A stretch of DNA of 64,000 bases from Saccharofermentans sp. (GTDB taxonomy: Bacteria; Bacillota; Clostridia; Saccharofermentanales; Saccharofermentanaceae): positions 62,001 to 126,000 of the forward strand of contig JAILMW010000022.1 of the NCBI GenBank assembly GCA_024692235.1. Direction: 5' to 3'. A program made the position numbers and the translations under genes. The notes under the pieces are model-generated. The model was not told the origin of the DNA. It made no database searches and saw nothing but the letters and a program-made list of their open reading frames with translations. Shown here piece by piece: positions 42,168 through 50,365 of this stretch (within the stretch, counting starts at the first letter, position 1; every line of letters begins with the position of its first letter).

Positions 42168-42207
42168 GGGGTAATGTCAGTGTCTAAAGGAGGGTGTTAT
42201 GAAGTAA
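42155..42207 (+). promoter_or_regulatory. 11-bp palindrome followed by strong ribosome site and two-codon ORF
   Basis: TAGACACTGAC and GTCAGTGTCTA are perfect inverted arms around a 10-base loop. Right after comes AAAGGAGGG, four bases, then ATG AAG TAA. The palindrome could be an operator for the divergent genes. The ribosome site with an immediate stop could be a leader or a remnant. Confidence 0.45.
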
Positions 42208-42306
42208 GGAACAATTACTTAGAACAACTATATGTTACCACCCTGAAGGTTTACACAGGCTCTCAAAAAGGGCAAAATATAGGCAAAGGTCAGGAGGAAT
42301 TGCGGC

Positions 42307-42567
42307 ATGAAGTTAGAGGGCAGGACATATAAGGCGAATCGCCTTTTGAGCATAAAGGAAGTGGAGCACACTAATGAGAATGTGGCATTCTCCATGCAGC
42401 TCGAGGAAGCCCTCATAATGCTCTGTAAGGAACTTGATATCCCCATCCCTTTATGGATGAAGAATAACACGCACGAATTCGCGGCCTTCCATCAGACTTT
42501 ATTCTTTGCTGAACAGTTTAATGAGAAAGTGAAGTTTGACCGGTTCCAGATCAAGTGGGTCGACTGA
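42307..42567 (+). CDS. Conserved-looking small protein, unknown
   Basis: 86 residues, ribosome site AGGAGGA. Soluble, mixed charge, with FSMQLEEALIMLCKELDIPIP and IPLWMKNNTHEFAAFHQTLFF-type helices; no motif recognised. Possible promoter TTTACA-17-CAAAAT about 42250-42278. Convergent with divIC (1 base apart). Similar short proteins occur near this cluster in other Clostridia, to my recollection; not verifiable here. Confidence 0.68.
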   Translation: MKLEGRTYKANRLLSIKEVEHTNENVAFSMQLEEALIMLCKELDIPIPLWMKNNTHEFAAFHQTLFFAEQFNEKVKFDRFQIKWVD

Positions 42568-42867
42568 TCATTCGCCCGATACTCTGAAGATGATCTCGCC
42601 GGGATATACCATATCAAGCTGATCCCTGGCTACCTGCTCTATATAGACCTCGTCATCGGAATGAGCGCCCTGAGCTCTTAATGCTTCCTGCTTATCAATG
42701 AGAGCCTGCTTCTGGGCCTGAAGCTCACGTGATTCTTTCATAAGGCGTTCTCTTCTCTGGCGTACGTCATAAAATCTCGTGGCGCAAAGTACGGCAACCA
42801 CGACAAAGGCGATGCAAACCACCGTCATTACAAGTGAGAAAGATGTATTTCTGCGCTTTCTTTTCAC
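42568..42867 (-). CDS. divIC: DivIC/FtsB-like septum formation initiator
   Basis: 99 residues, GTG start with AAAGGATAG. Basic cytoplasmic N terminus, one membrane segment (about 11-33), a coiled coil (38-65), then DEVYIEQVARDQLDMVYPGE, the typical DivIC/FtsB end. Part of the division complex with FtsL and DivIB. Follows rqcP, the Firmicute order, but the usual yabP and yabQ in between are absent. Confidence 0.85.
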   Translation of the reverse strand: MKRKRRNTSFSLVMTVVCIAFVVVAVLCATRFYDVRQRRERLMKESRELQAQKQALIDKQEALRAQGAHSDDEVYIEQVARDQLDMVYPGEIIFRVSGE

Positions 42868-42962
42868 GTATCTATCCTTTCGAAGAAAAACTCACAATAA
42901 TATTTTAGCGTTAAAGGGGATATCGTGCGACAGTTCAGAGGGCTTTTTAACGATACTGTAAT

Positions 42963-42992
42963 AAACAAAGAAGATGCCCTTATCAGGCATCT
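42963..42992 (-). terminator. Terminator at the end of rqcP
   Basis: Minus strand AGATGCC / GGGCATCT stem with loop TGATAA, then TCTTTGTTT. It overlaps the rqcP stop codon, so divIC needs its own promoter or read-through. Confidence 0.7.
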
Positions 42993-43231
42993 TCCAAGAT
43001 CTCGTACATTGATGCGGCATCGTCCTTTCGTACCGTGTCGGATAGCTTTAATACCTTAAAGCTGACGTTGCCGTTACCGAATTGTATGGTTACTATATCT
43101 CCCACTTTAAGCTTCACGCCCGGCTTGGATTCCTTGCCGTTTACAGTGACCCTTCCAAGGGAACAGACGTCGTTGGCGACGGTCCTTCTCTTGATTATTC
43201 GGGAGACCTTAAGAAATTTATCAAGTCTCAT
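42983..43231 (-). CDS. rqcP: S4-domain RNA-binding protein RqcP (YabO)
   Basis: 82 residues, an S4 RNA-binding domain: MRLDKFLKVSRIIKRRTVAND and GRVTVNG. RqcP/YabO assists RqcH in adding alanine tails to stalled nascent chains on 50S subunits. Overlaps recR by 4 bases and precedes divIC, the usual Firmicute neighbourhood. Confidence 0.88.
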   Translation of the reverse strand: MRLDKFLKVSRIIKRRTVANDVCSLGRVTVNGKESKPGVKLKVGDIVTIQFGNGNVSFKVLKLSDTVRKDDAASMYEILEDA

Positions 43232-43836
43232 GTTGTGATATTTACTCTTCCTTTAAGTGCGCTTGCAAGCGTCAGATCGTCGGTGAACTCTATGTCGGAG
43301 CCCATGGGAAGACCTGATGCGAGTCTCGTGACCTTGATCCCGGAAGGGGACAGGAGCCTTGAGACATAAAGTGCGGTGGCATTGCCTTCCGCGGTCTGGT
43401 TGGTAGCCATTATGACTTCCTTTATCTCAGGATGCCTGGAGAGCCTGTCAAAGAGCTGGGACAGTGTTATGTCGTTCATGCTCTTGCCTGACACGGGATT
43501 ATATACTCCGTGAAGCACGTGATAAAGGCCCTTATACTCGTGCATCCTCTCAAAAGTGGACACATCCCTGGGGGATTCCACCACGCATACGGTGCTCTTG
43601 TCGCGAAGAGGATCCGAGCAGATAGGGCAGGGATCGCTGTCCGTGAAGTTCTGACAGGAAGAACATCTTACCGTCAGCTTGTGGGCATCCTTAATGGCTT
43701 CCGCCAGTGAGTTCGCGTCTTCGTCCGACATTGACAGAATGTGAAAAGCCAGCCTTTGAGCTGACTTTCCGCCAATGCCCGGAAGACTTCCGAGCTTTGA
43801 TATCAGGTTCTGTACCGAAGGTGAGTAGCGCGCCAT
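43228..43836 (-). CDS. recR: Recombination mediator RecR
   Basis: 202 residues, usual length. Helix-hairpin-helix LPGIGGKSAQRLAF, zinc finger CSSCQNFTDSDPCPIC, then a Toprim domain (CVVESPRDV). Loads RecA with RecO/RecF in gap repair. One base after ybaB. Confidence 0.95.
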   Translation of the reverse strand: MARYSPSVQNLISKLGSLPGIGGKSAQRLAFHILSMSDEDANSLAEAIKDAHKLTVRCSSCQNFTDSDPCPICSDPLRDKSTVCVVESPRDVSTFERMHEYKGLYHVLHGVYNPVSGKSMNDITLSQLFDRLSRHPEIKEVIMATNQTAEGNATALYVSRLLSPSGIKVTRLASGLPMGSDIEFTDDLTLASALKGRVNITT

Positions 43837-43837
43837 A

Positions 43838-44176
43838 TCAGATAGGGAGCTTTACTCCGCCTGTGATCTTATCGAGCTTCTCTGCTGAGATCCTCTCAAG
43901 CTCGCTGCTTGCAGAATTGAATGCAGCGATAACGAGATCTGCGAGCATCTCGGGATCTTCGGGATCAATTACTTCCTTAGCGATCTCAAGACCGTAGATG
44001 AGCCTGTCGCCGCCTAATGTGAGCTTTACCTGTCCGCCGCCGGATGTACCGTCGATCCTCATGAGCTTGAGCTCAGCCTGTGCAGCTTCGATGTCTCTTT
44101 GCATCTTCTGAGCCTGTGCCATGAGATTACCCATGTTGCCCATTCCGCCGGGCATTCCTCTGAATCCTTTTGCCAT
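43838..44176 (-). CDS. ybaB: YbaB/EbfC nucleoid-associated protein
   Basis: 112 residues. Gly/Met-rich N terminus (GFRGMPGGMGNMGNLM), helix AQKMQRDIEAAQAEL, and VKLTLGGDRLI, the YbaB/EbfC core. Small DNA-binding dimer between dnaX and recR, its conserved place. Confidence 0.93.
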   Translation of the reverse strand: MAKGFRGMPGGMGNMGNLMAQAQKMQRDIEAAQAELKLMRIDGTSGGGQVKLTLGGDRLIYGLEIAKEVIDPEDPEMLADLVIAAFNSASSELERISAEKLDKITGGVKLPI

Positions 44177-44238
44177 CTTGATATCCTCCGATGTATTGTT
44201 ATTTGTTTGATTTGAGCGTCTATATTATATCAGTAATG

Positions 44239-46623
44239 TCAGTTGTCACCAAAGTGTATTTCAGTCTCGATACCTGCGCCGCTTAACTTATTCATGAACT
44301 CCTCGGCCTTGCTCATGTCGCTTACGCCTTCCTTCTCGGGAGAAGGAGTTACGCCGCTTACGGCATTATGATACTGTCTCTCTGTGCTGAGGAATACCTT
44401 GGTTATTCCGGAGAAAGCCTGCTTGATATCAGACGATACTCTCTTGAACTTGGGCTCCTTCTTTATAGTGTCGATAAGAGAGGCGTCGGAATCTGAAAAT
44501 ACGATAAACGCCTTCTCACCCTCAAGCTTTAAGAACGCCTGGTTAAGGAGCTGATAAAGAAGGAAATCATTACCTGAGACTCTCTCTATTATCGCGTTCC
44601 ACATGGCATCTACGTCAGCCGTAGCCTCAGCTTCCCTTGTAACTGCTATGGGAGTCTGATCCACCATGGCGGTGAGCCTTGTCTTCTTTGTCTCGCCTAT
44701 GCGGTCCGTGGGAGCATAGATGTCATTTGTATCCTTATCAAGATCCACGTCATCCATAAAGGAAGATGACAGATCCGCGAAGATATTAAGGTTATTGTCC
44801 TTAGGGGGTTCCTTTGAAGCTTCGGAGGAAGGCGCAGGAGCGGGCTCTTCTGCCGGGATATTAAAGATATCCACCTGGTTATCCATGGGAAGATCCTCGG
44901 GATCAACGATCTCTTCTTCCTTTGAGGGAGCGGGAGATTGTATCTCCTCCTGAGTCTTTTCTTCTTCCTTCTCGGATGAGAAGAGCGATGAGAACAGAGG
45001 TGACTCTGACTTAGTCTCCTCAGGCTTTTCTTCCTTCTTATCTTCTGTGGAAGAAGAGATGCTCTTCATGGAATCAAGCCTTGCTCTTATAGATGCGAGA
45101 GGATCCGTATCTGACTTTTCTTCAGCTTTCTTCTCCTCGGGCTCTTCATCCTTTTTCTCGTCTTCCTTCTCGGGTTCGTCTTCAGACTCTTCCTTGGGAC
45201 GGGCGATAGGAGGGAGGCTTGAAAGATCGATCTCTTTCTTCTCCTTCTCGGAAGAAGCGGGAGCTTCCTCCTCCTTTTTCTCTTCGGCCTTTATCTCTTC
45301 TCTGTGCTTAAAAGGAGACGGCTTCTCTGCCTTGGGAGCATCGGTGCTGTTTGTCTCTTCCTTCTTTTCTTCGCCTTTTTCCTCCGCCTTTTCCTCAGGT
45401 TTCTCTTCAGCCTTAGTATCTTTCTCGGAAGAAGCAGAAGGAGCAGAAGATATACCTGCGGAGATCTTCTCGGCGGCTTCTTTCTGCTTCTTTGCAAAGT
45501 CGGGGATAACAAGAGGTACTTCCTCAGCCTTTACCTTACGGCCGCACATACGAAGGAGCGTCACTTCGAAGGAAGTCCTTACGGAAGGTGACCACTTAAG
45601 CTCGGTAACGGTCTTGGAAAGTCCCGATATAAATGCGATAAGCGTATTGGAATTCGTCTTGGATGCTATCTCATACATCCTCTTTAATGTCGTCGCTGAA
45701 GCGGGGACAAGGGAAGTAGGGTCAGGCATCATGCGGACTATAAGAAGATCTCTGAAGTATCCTGCCAGATCCAAAGTGAACTGGATAAGATCGCGACCGC
45801 CGTCAGATACCTGCTTACAAAGTACCAGCAGGTCGTCGAACTTGCCGTCTATAAGAACTTCTGCCATCTTGGCCAGGATCTCCTTGTTGACGGAGCCTGT
45901 CATGTCCTCTATGGATTCGGCGGTCACCGTACCGCCGGAAGCAGAAGATGCAGCCTGGTCCAGCATAGAGATGGCATCTCTCATGGCGCCGTCAGACATG
46001 GATGCGATAAGTGTCAGCGCATCATCTTCAGCCTTTATGGATTCTTCCTTACATATATATCTGAGCCTTGAGACGATGGCGTCAGTAGTGATCCTTCTGA
46101 AGTCGAATCTCTGACATCTGGAGAGGATCGTCGCCGGGATCTGGTGAGGCTCTGTAGTAGCGAATAAGAATACTGCATGCTTGGGAGGTTCCTCCAAGGT
46201 CTTAAGGAGCGCATTGAACGCATCCGTGGTGATCATGTGGACCTCGTCTATTATATATACCTTATAAGGAGCCTTGGAGGGAGCATATGTTACTTCCTCG
46301 CATATCTTCCTTATATTATCGATACTTCTGTTGGAAGCTGCGTCGATCTCGATAACGTCCATAAGGCTTCCGTCAAGGATGCCCTTACATGTGGGGCACT
46401 TGTTACAGGGATTGCCGTTGACGGGAGATTCGCAGTTGATGGCTCTTGAGAAGACCCTTGCTATGGAGGTCTTACCGGTGCCTCGCTGACCGCAGAAAAG
46501 ATATGCGTGTCCGATCCTCTTGGAGATCACGGTCTGTCTTAAGGTGGCGACCGCGGCTTTCTGTTCGACTATCTCGTCAAAGTCCTTCGGTCTGAACTGT
46601 CTGTAAAGCGCTACATGTTCCAT
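44239..46623 (-). CDS. dnaX: DNA polymerase III subunit gamma/tau, with long acidic linker
   Basis: 794 residues from ATG 46623 (MEHVALYRQFRP, AGGTCAGAAGAG upstream); a frame extension to 46689 runs into the SRP RNA and is rejected. Walker A GQRGTGKTS near 45, zinc site CNKCPTC, DEVHMI, and sensor LSRCQRFDF. Residues ~390-640 are a Glu/Lys/Ser-rich low-complexity linker, followed by the tau-like C-terminal domain (VDAMWNAIIERV). Clamp-loader ATPase of the replisome. Heads the unit dnaX-ybaB-recR-rqcP. Confidence 0.95.
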   Translation of the reverse strand: MEHVALYRQFRPKDFDEIVEQKAAVATLRQTVISKRIGHAYLFCGQRGTGKTSIARVFSRAINCESPVNGNPCNKCPTCKGILDGSLMDVIEIDAASNRSIDNIRKICEEVTYAPSKAPYKVYIIDEVHMITTDAFNALLKTLEEPPKHAVFLFATTEPHQIPATILSRCQRFDFRRITTDAIVSRLRYICKEESIKAEDDALTLIASMSDGAMRDAISMLDQAASSASGGTVTAESIEDMTGSVNKEILAKMAEVLIDGKFDDLLVLCKQVSDGGRDLIQFTLDLAGYFRDLLIVRMMPDPTSLVPASATTLKRMYEIASKTNSNTLIAFISGLSKTVTELKWSPSVRTSFEVTLLRMCGRKVKAEEVPLVIPDFAKKQKEAAEKISAGISSAPSASSEKDTKAEEKPEEKAEEKGEEKKEETNSTDAPKAEKPSPFKHREEIKAEEKKEEEAPASSEKEKKEIDLSSLPPIARPKEESEDEPEKEDEKKDEEPEEKKAEEKSDTDPLASIRARLDSMKSISSSTEDKKEEKPEETKSESPLFSSLFSSEKEEEKTQEEIQSPAPSKEEEIVDPEDLPMDNQVDIFNIPAEEPAPAPSSEASKEPPKDNNLNIFADLSSSFMDDVDLDKDTNDIYAPTDRIGETKKTRLTAMVDQTPIAVTREAEATADVDAMWNAIIERVSGNDFLLYQLLNQAFLKLEGEKAFIVFSDSDASLIDTIKKEPKFKRVSSDIKQAFSGITKVFLSTERQYHNAVSGVTPSPEKEGVSDMSKAEEFMNKLSGAGIETEIHFGDN

Positions 46624-46648
46624 ATCTCTTCTGACCTTTTCCGGAAAT

Positions 46649-46803
46649 AAAAAAGGTTCATCCCGTCTAAACTGCAGTCGGGCAGGCACCCTTGCGGCAC
46701 AAACGAAGGTCCGCTTACTGCTGCTTCCTTCCGGACCTGACAGGGTTCACGGGATCGAATTGCACAAGACCCGACCCCGACCACAGATCACACGGGATGA
46801 ACC
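46649..46803 (-). ncRNA. ffs: Signal recognition particle RNA
   Basis: The minus strand has the SRP domain IV hallmark GTCCGGAAGGAAGCAGCAGT, closed by an outer stem GGTTCATCCCGT / ACGGGATGAACC and ending in six T. TATAAT lies at 46815-46810. About 150 nt, between the ~100-nt short form and the ~270-nt Bacillus form, so no room for a full Alu domain. Transcribed toward dnaX. Confidence 0.92.
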
Positions 46804-46851
46804 GAAGACATTATAACACATAAAGTTTGTTCTTGGGCAAAGAGTTTGCCG

Positions 46852-48093
46852 TTACTGATGGCAGGCGGACAGGAAGTCGTTCAGATATCCCGACAGGGCC
46901 GCCATTATGGTATTGGCGCGGTCGTAGGACGCGCACTCGCAGCTTATTACCAGGATCACGGGCTCGTCTCCGTCTATAAGTGCCACTTCGGTATAGGAAT
47001 GGGACTCTTCGTTTCTTCCGCTTACGTGAAGTATCCTCGTGCCTTCCGAGAAGGAGGAAGAAAATGCGCAGGGGACCTCTGAAGATTCCATGGCGCCTAT
47101 AAGCGGAAGGTATGTATCGCAGTCGTTTATATAGCCGTAGTAGAGATATTCCATATAAGAAGCCAGGTCATAGACACAGGTGCGTCCGCTGCCCCTTAAG
47201 ATAGTTCCCGTATAGTCCTCGTAAGTAACGGATACCGTATAGTTGATGTAGCCGCTTACAGGATACATATGCTCCCACACCGCCTCGGTCCCGCCTATAT
47301 TATTAAGAAGATAATTATAGGCCAGGGAGTCGTTATGGGTTATGGATAATGTCAGGCAGGTGCCGAGATAAAATATCTTGCCAGGCTGATAGGTAGAAGT
47401 GATAAAGGAATTGTTGCCGGGAGCTCCTTCGCCCATATATGTCACGTTAGTCGTAGGGATTATAAGGCCCGATGCGACGCCTTCGCAGTAGGTAATGCCT
47501 GCAGGGAGCGCATAGGCTCCGGCGGGGATAACGGGGATCAGGTCGTTGATGCCTAATGTCTCGTTGGATGCGAGGTTTATATAGCGGAAGGATATCCTCT
47601 CGTCAGGGTTGGCATTGATGTAATTAAGAACATTCTGCTGAAGTCCCTCAAGAAGGATGTCGCGCTCCTCGTGGGATACGGACTGGATGGGGTGTGAAGT
47701 AAGAAATTCCACCGGAGTGTAGGAGGGGAGAGGGTCGGGATTATTGTCCTGAGATGTCTCTTCCGTCTCTTCTGCTGTCTCCATGGTCTCGATGCCGGGA
47801 ACAAAAGGCGCCGGAGACGTATCGGAGGTCGTCTCTTCGGATGTCTCTTCTTCGGAGGAAGTCTCTTCTGCCGTGGTATCTTCTGCGCTCTTCTTAGTTG
47901 GCTTTGAAGTTGCAGCTCCCACCATATCGGGGAACTTCTCGGCATATATAGACTGCATATGGGCGCCCCACATTATGAAGACCGTAGCAAGGGATAAGAT
48001 CACTACGATCACGAATGCGATCAGTGCCCTTGTGTGTCTTTTCTGCTTGATCCCCGACGCCTTGGTCAGGAAAGTGGGGTTGGGTGCCTTCAT
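46852..48093 (-). CDS. Membrane-anchored beta-lactamase-like pseudoenzyme
   Basis: 413 residues. Membrane anchor near 21-43, a Thr/Glu/Ser-rich linker (60-130), and a C-terminal domain with the class A beta-lactamase-like layout. All three catalytic motifs are altered: the SxxK helix reads PAGAYALPAG, the SDN loop reads THNDSLAYN and the KTG strand reads HVSGRNEE. It thus looks catalytically dead; a wall-binding or scaffolding role is possible. Starts 5 bases after fhs and is probably co-transcribed. Confidence 0.65.
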   Translation of the reverse strand: MKAPNPTFLTKASGIKQKRHTRALIAFVIVVILSLATVFIMWGAHMQSIYAEKFPDMVGAATSKPTKKSAEDTTAEETSSEEETSEETTSDTSPAPFVPGIETMETAEETEETSQDNNPDPLPSYTPVEFLTSHPIQSVSHEERDILLEGLQQNVLNYINANPDERISFRYINLASNETLGINDLIPVIPAGAYALPAGITYCEGVASGLIIPTTNVTYMGEGAPGNNSFITSTYQPGKIFYLGTCLTLSITHNDSLAYNYLLNNIGGTEAVWEHMYPVSGYINYTVSVTYEDYTGTILRGSGRTCVYDLASYMEYLYYGYINDCDTYLPLIGAMESSEVPCAFSSSFSEGTRILHVSGRNEESHSYTEVALIDGDEPVILVISCECASYDRANTIMAALSGYLNDFLSACHQ

Positions 48094-48098
48094 AAAGA

Positions 48099-49772
48099 TC
48101 AGAAGAGTCCGTGGATCTTTCCGTCGTTGTCGATGGAGATATCAAGTGCAGCGGGGTGCTTGGGAAGACCGGGCATAGTAAGGATCTTACCTGTAAGGAC
48201 TACGAGATATCCCGCACCTGCGGACAGACGCACCTCACGTACCGTAAGAGTGAATCCTTCGGGCCTTCCGAGAGCCTTGGGATCGTCGGAGAGGGAATAC
48301 TGTGTCTTGGCGATACAGATGGGAAGCTCGCCGTAGCCGGACTTCGTGAACTCTTCGATCCTTGCCTTCGCTTCGGGAAGGATCTCTATATCCTTGGCAC
48401 CGAAGATGTTGACTGCTACCTTTCTGATCTTCTCTTCCACGGGATCTTTAAGGTCATATGTATAGACGGGAGTCGTCTTCTCGTTATTATCGAGGATGGA
48501 TGTTACGGCCTCGGCAAGTTCGATACCGCCATCGCCGCCCTTGGCAAATACTTCTGCAGCGGCATATCTTGCGCCCATCTCTTCGCAAAGTCTCTTCATC
48601 TCCGCGATCTCCTCGTCAGTGTCTGTAAGGAATCTGTTAGATGCGACTACTACGGGGATTCCGAATGAAGTCATGTTCTCGATATGCTTTGCAAGGTTAG
48701 GGAAGCCCTCTCTTACTGCCTCGACATTAGGCTTTGTAAGTTCTTCCTTGGGGATGCCCGCGTTGTACTTTAATGAACGTACAGTAGATACGATGACTAC
48801 GCAGTCGGGCCAGATGCCCGCAGCGCGGCACTTGAGGTCTAAGAACTTGAATGCTCCGAGGTCTGCGCCGAATCCTGCCTCGGTAACGAGGATATCAGTC
48901 ATCTTAAGACCGGCTTTAGTAGCTATGACGGAATTACATCCGTGGGAGATGTTAGCAAAAGGACCGCCGTGTACGAGAGCGGGAACATGCTCTAAGGTCT
49001 GAACGATATTGGGGCAGAGAGCATCCTTGAGGAGCACTGCCATGGAACCTTCTGCTCCGATCTGTCCTGCCGTTACGATGTTGCCGTCCGTATCGTAAGC
49101 TACTGCGATATTACGAAGACGTGCTTTCAGGTCATCCATATCCGTAGCCATGCAAAGGATAGCCATGATCTCGGAAGCTGCGGTGATGGAGAAAGAGTCA
49201 TCTCTCTCGACGCCGTTGGTGCCTCCGCCGACACCGATCGTTATGCTTCGAAGGGCACGGTCGTTCATGTCCATACATCTCTTCCACAAGATCTTGTCCT
49301 TGTCGATATTTAAGGTATTGCCCTGATATATATGGTTATCTACCATTGCTGCCAGAAGGTTGTTGGCGGAAGTGATGGCGTGAAGGTCGCCCGTAAAGTG
49401 AAGGTTTATATCCTCCATGGGAATGAGCTGGGAATATCCGCCTCCTGCAGCGCCGCCCTTAAGACCGAATACGGGACCTAATGAGGGTTCGCGAAGCGCA
49501 AGGAGAGTCTTCCTGCCTATCTTGGCAAGTCCCTGTGCAAGTCCTACGCTTATCGTAGTCTTGCCTTCTCCTGCGGGAGTAGGGTTCATTGCGGTAACGA
49601 GAACGAGCTTTCCGTCGGGATTGCTCTGAACATTCTTAAGGACATTAAGCGGTATCTTGGCCTTGTATTTTCCGTAAAGATCCAACTCGTCGGGAGTAAG
49701 ATCTATCTTAGCCGCAATGTCTGTAATGGGATCAAGCTGAGCCTGACTTGCGATCTCGATATCTGTAAGCAT
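48099..49772 (-). CDS. fhs: Formate-tetrahydrofolate ligase
   Basis: 557 residues, the family length. N-terminal DITAKIDLTPDELDLYGKYKAK-type start, P-loop PTPAGEGKTT, and HGGPFANIAHG-like HGGPFANISHG. Makes 10-formyl-THF from formate, THF and ATP for purine and fMet synthesis or the methyl branch of acetogenesis; no other Wood-Ljungdahl genes are in the window, so a biosynthetic role suffices. Confidence 0.96.
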   Translation of the reverse strand: MLTDIEIASQAQLDPITDIAAKIDLTPDELDLYGKYKAKIPLNVLKNVQSNPDGKLVLVTAMNPTPAGEGKTTISVGLAQGLAKIGRKTLLALREPSLGPVFGLKGGAAGGGYSQLIPMEDINLHFTGDLHAITSANNLLAAMVDNHIYQGNTLNIDKDKILWKRCMDMNDRALRSITIGVGGGTNGVERDDSFSITAASEIMAILCMATDMDDLKARLRNIAVAYDTDGNIVTAGQIGAEGSMAVLLKDALCPNIVQTLEHVPALVHGGPFANISHGCNSVIATKAGLKMTDILVTEAGFGADLGAFKFLDLKCRAAGIWPDCVVIVSTVRSLKYNAGIPKEELTKPNVEAVREGFPNLAKHIENMTSFGIPVVVASNRFLTDTDEEIAEMKRLCEEMGARYAAAEVFAKGGDGGIELAEAVTSILDNNEKTTPVYTYDLKDPVEEKIRKVAVNIFGAKDIEILPEAKARIEEFTKSGYGELPICIAKTQYSLSDDPKALGRPEGFTLTVREVRLSAGAGYLVVLTGKILTMPGLPKHPAALDISIDNDGKIHGLF

Positions 49773-49811
49773 GTAATACCCTCATCTCATTAAACTTTTG
49801 GTTAGGTATTG

Positions 49812-49841
49812 ATTGTACAATATATATATATGTCTTTCCAA
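49812..49841 (-). promoter_or_regulatory. Promoter of fhs
   Basis: Minus strand TTGGAA (49841-49836), 18 bases of alternating TA, TACAAT (49817-49812). Confidence 0.65.
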
Positions 49842-49931
49842 TGTGAGGTCGCACAAAAAGCCCCACAAACGCCCAAAACACTACATTTTGTAAGTATTAC
49901 ACAAAAACGGTCTATATGTTGTGTCGCCTCG

Positions 49932-49960
49932 TTGACAAAAAATCAAGAAACTGTTATAGT
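49932..49960 (+). promoter_or_regulatory. Promoter of veg
   Basis: Perfect TTGACA, 17 bases, TATAGT. Divergent from fhs. A strong promoter is known for veg in Bacillus as well. Confidence 0.82.
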
Positions 49961-49998
49961 CTGTTTGTATTGCATTAATTGCTTGGAGGTATGGACCC

Positions 49999-50268
49999 AT
50001 GATCATAAGATCTGACCTTGATTCTTGCAAGAGCAAGCTTCAGTCAATGATTGGCAGCAGAGTAAGATTGACTTCCAATGGCGGTCGTAAGAGATTGATC
50101 ATCCATGAGGGTATCATCGACAATTGCTACCCCAATGTGTTCACGGTCAAGTGCAAGAGAGAAGCTGAAGGAGATTATGAGATCGTCTCATACAGCTACA
50201 TCGATGTCCTTACAAGAGCAGTAAGGATCGCGATCCCCGCAGATGCAGCTGCAGAAGCAGTAAGCTGA
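49999..50268 (+). CDS. veg: Veg family protein
   Basis: 89 residues with ribosome site TTGGAGGT. Contains DLDSCKSKLQSMIGSRVRL and EGIIDNCYPNVFTVK, the Veg core (SH3-like small barrel). Veg stimulates biofilm matrix genes in Bacillus; role here unknown. Followed by ispE as in Firmicutes, but without sspF. Confidence 0.9.
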   Translation: MIIRSDLDSCKSKLQSMIGSRVRLTSNGGRKRLIIHEGIIDNCYPNVFTVKCKREAEGDYEIVSYSYIDVLTRAVRIAIPADAAAEAVS

Positions 50269-50295
50269 TCTTAACAAAGAGTTTGTACAATAAGG

Positions 50296-50332
50296 TCCCG
50301 TCGCCGGCATTAATTCGGTGACGGGATTTTTT
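50296..50332 (+). terminator. Terminator of veg
   Basis: 11-bp stem TCCCGTCGCCG / CGGTGACGGGA, 9-base loop, six T. The T-run adjoins the ispE -35 box. Confidence 0.88.
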
Positions 50333-50359
50333 GCTTTCGAGCAGGACTTCGTGTATATT
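50331..50359 (+). promoter_or_regulatory. Promoter of ispE, leaderless geometry
   Basis: TTGCTT (50331-50336), 17 bases, TATATT (50354-50359), CGTAGC, ATG (50366). The start codon coincides with the expected transcription start. Confidence 0.58.
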
Positions 50360-50365
50360 CGTAGC

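Noticed and set aside
45360..45480. Programmed frameshift site in dnaX (A-rich codons in the linker)
   Set aside because: Several AAA/AAG runs occur, but I found no clear A-AAA-AAG heptamer with a following hairpin and a nearby stop in the shifted frame.
45047..46114. 355-residue plus-strand Ser/Phe-rich frame across dnaX
   Set aside because: Antisense of the Glu/Lys-rich linker and ATPase part of dnaX; low complexity by mirror of GAA/AAG codons.
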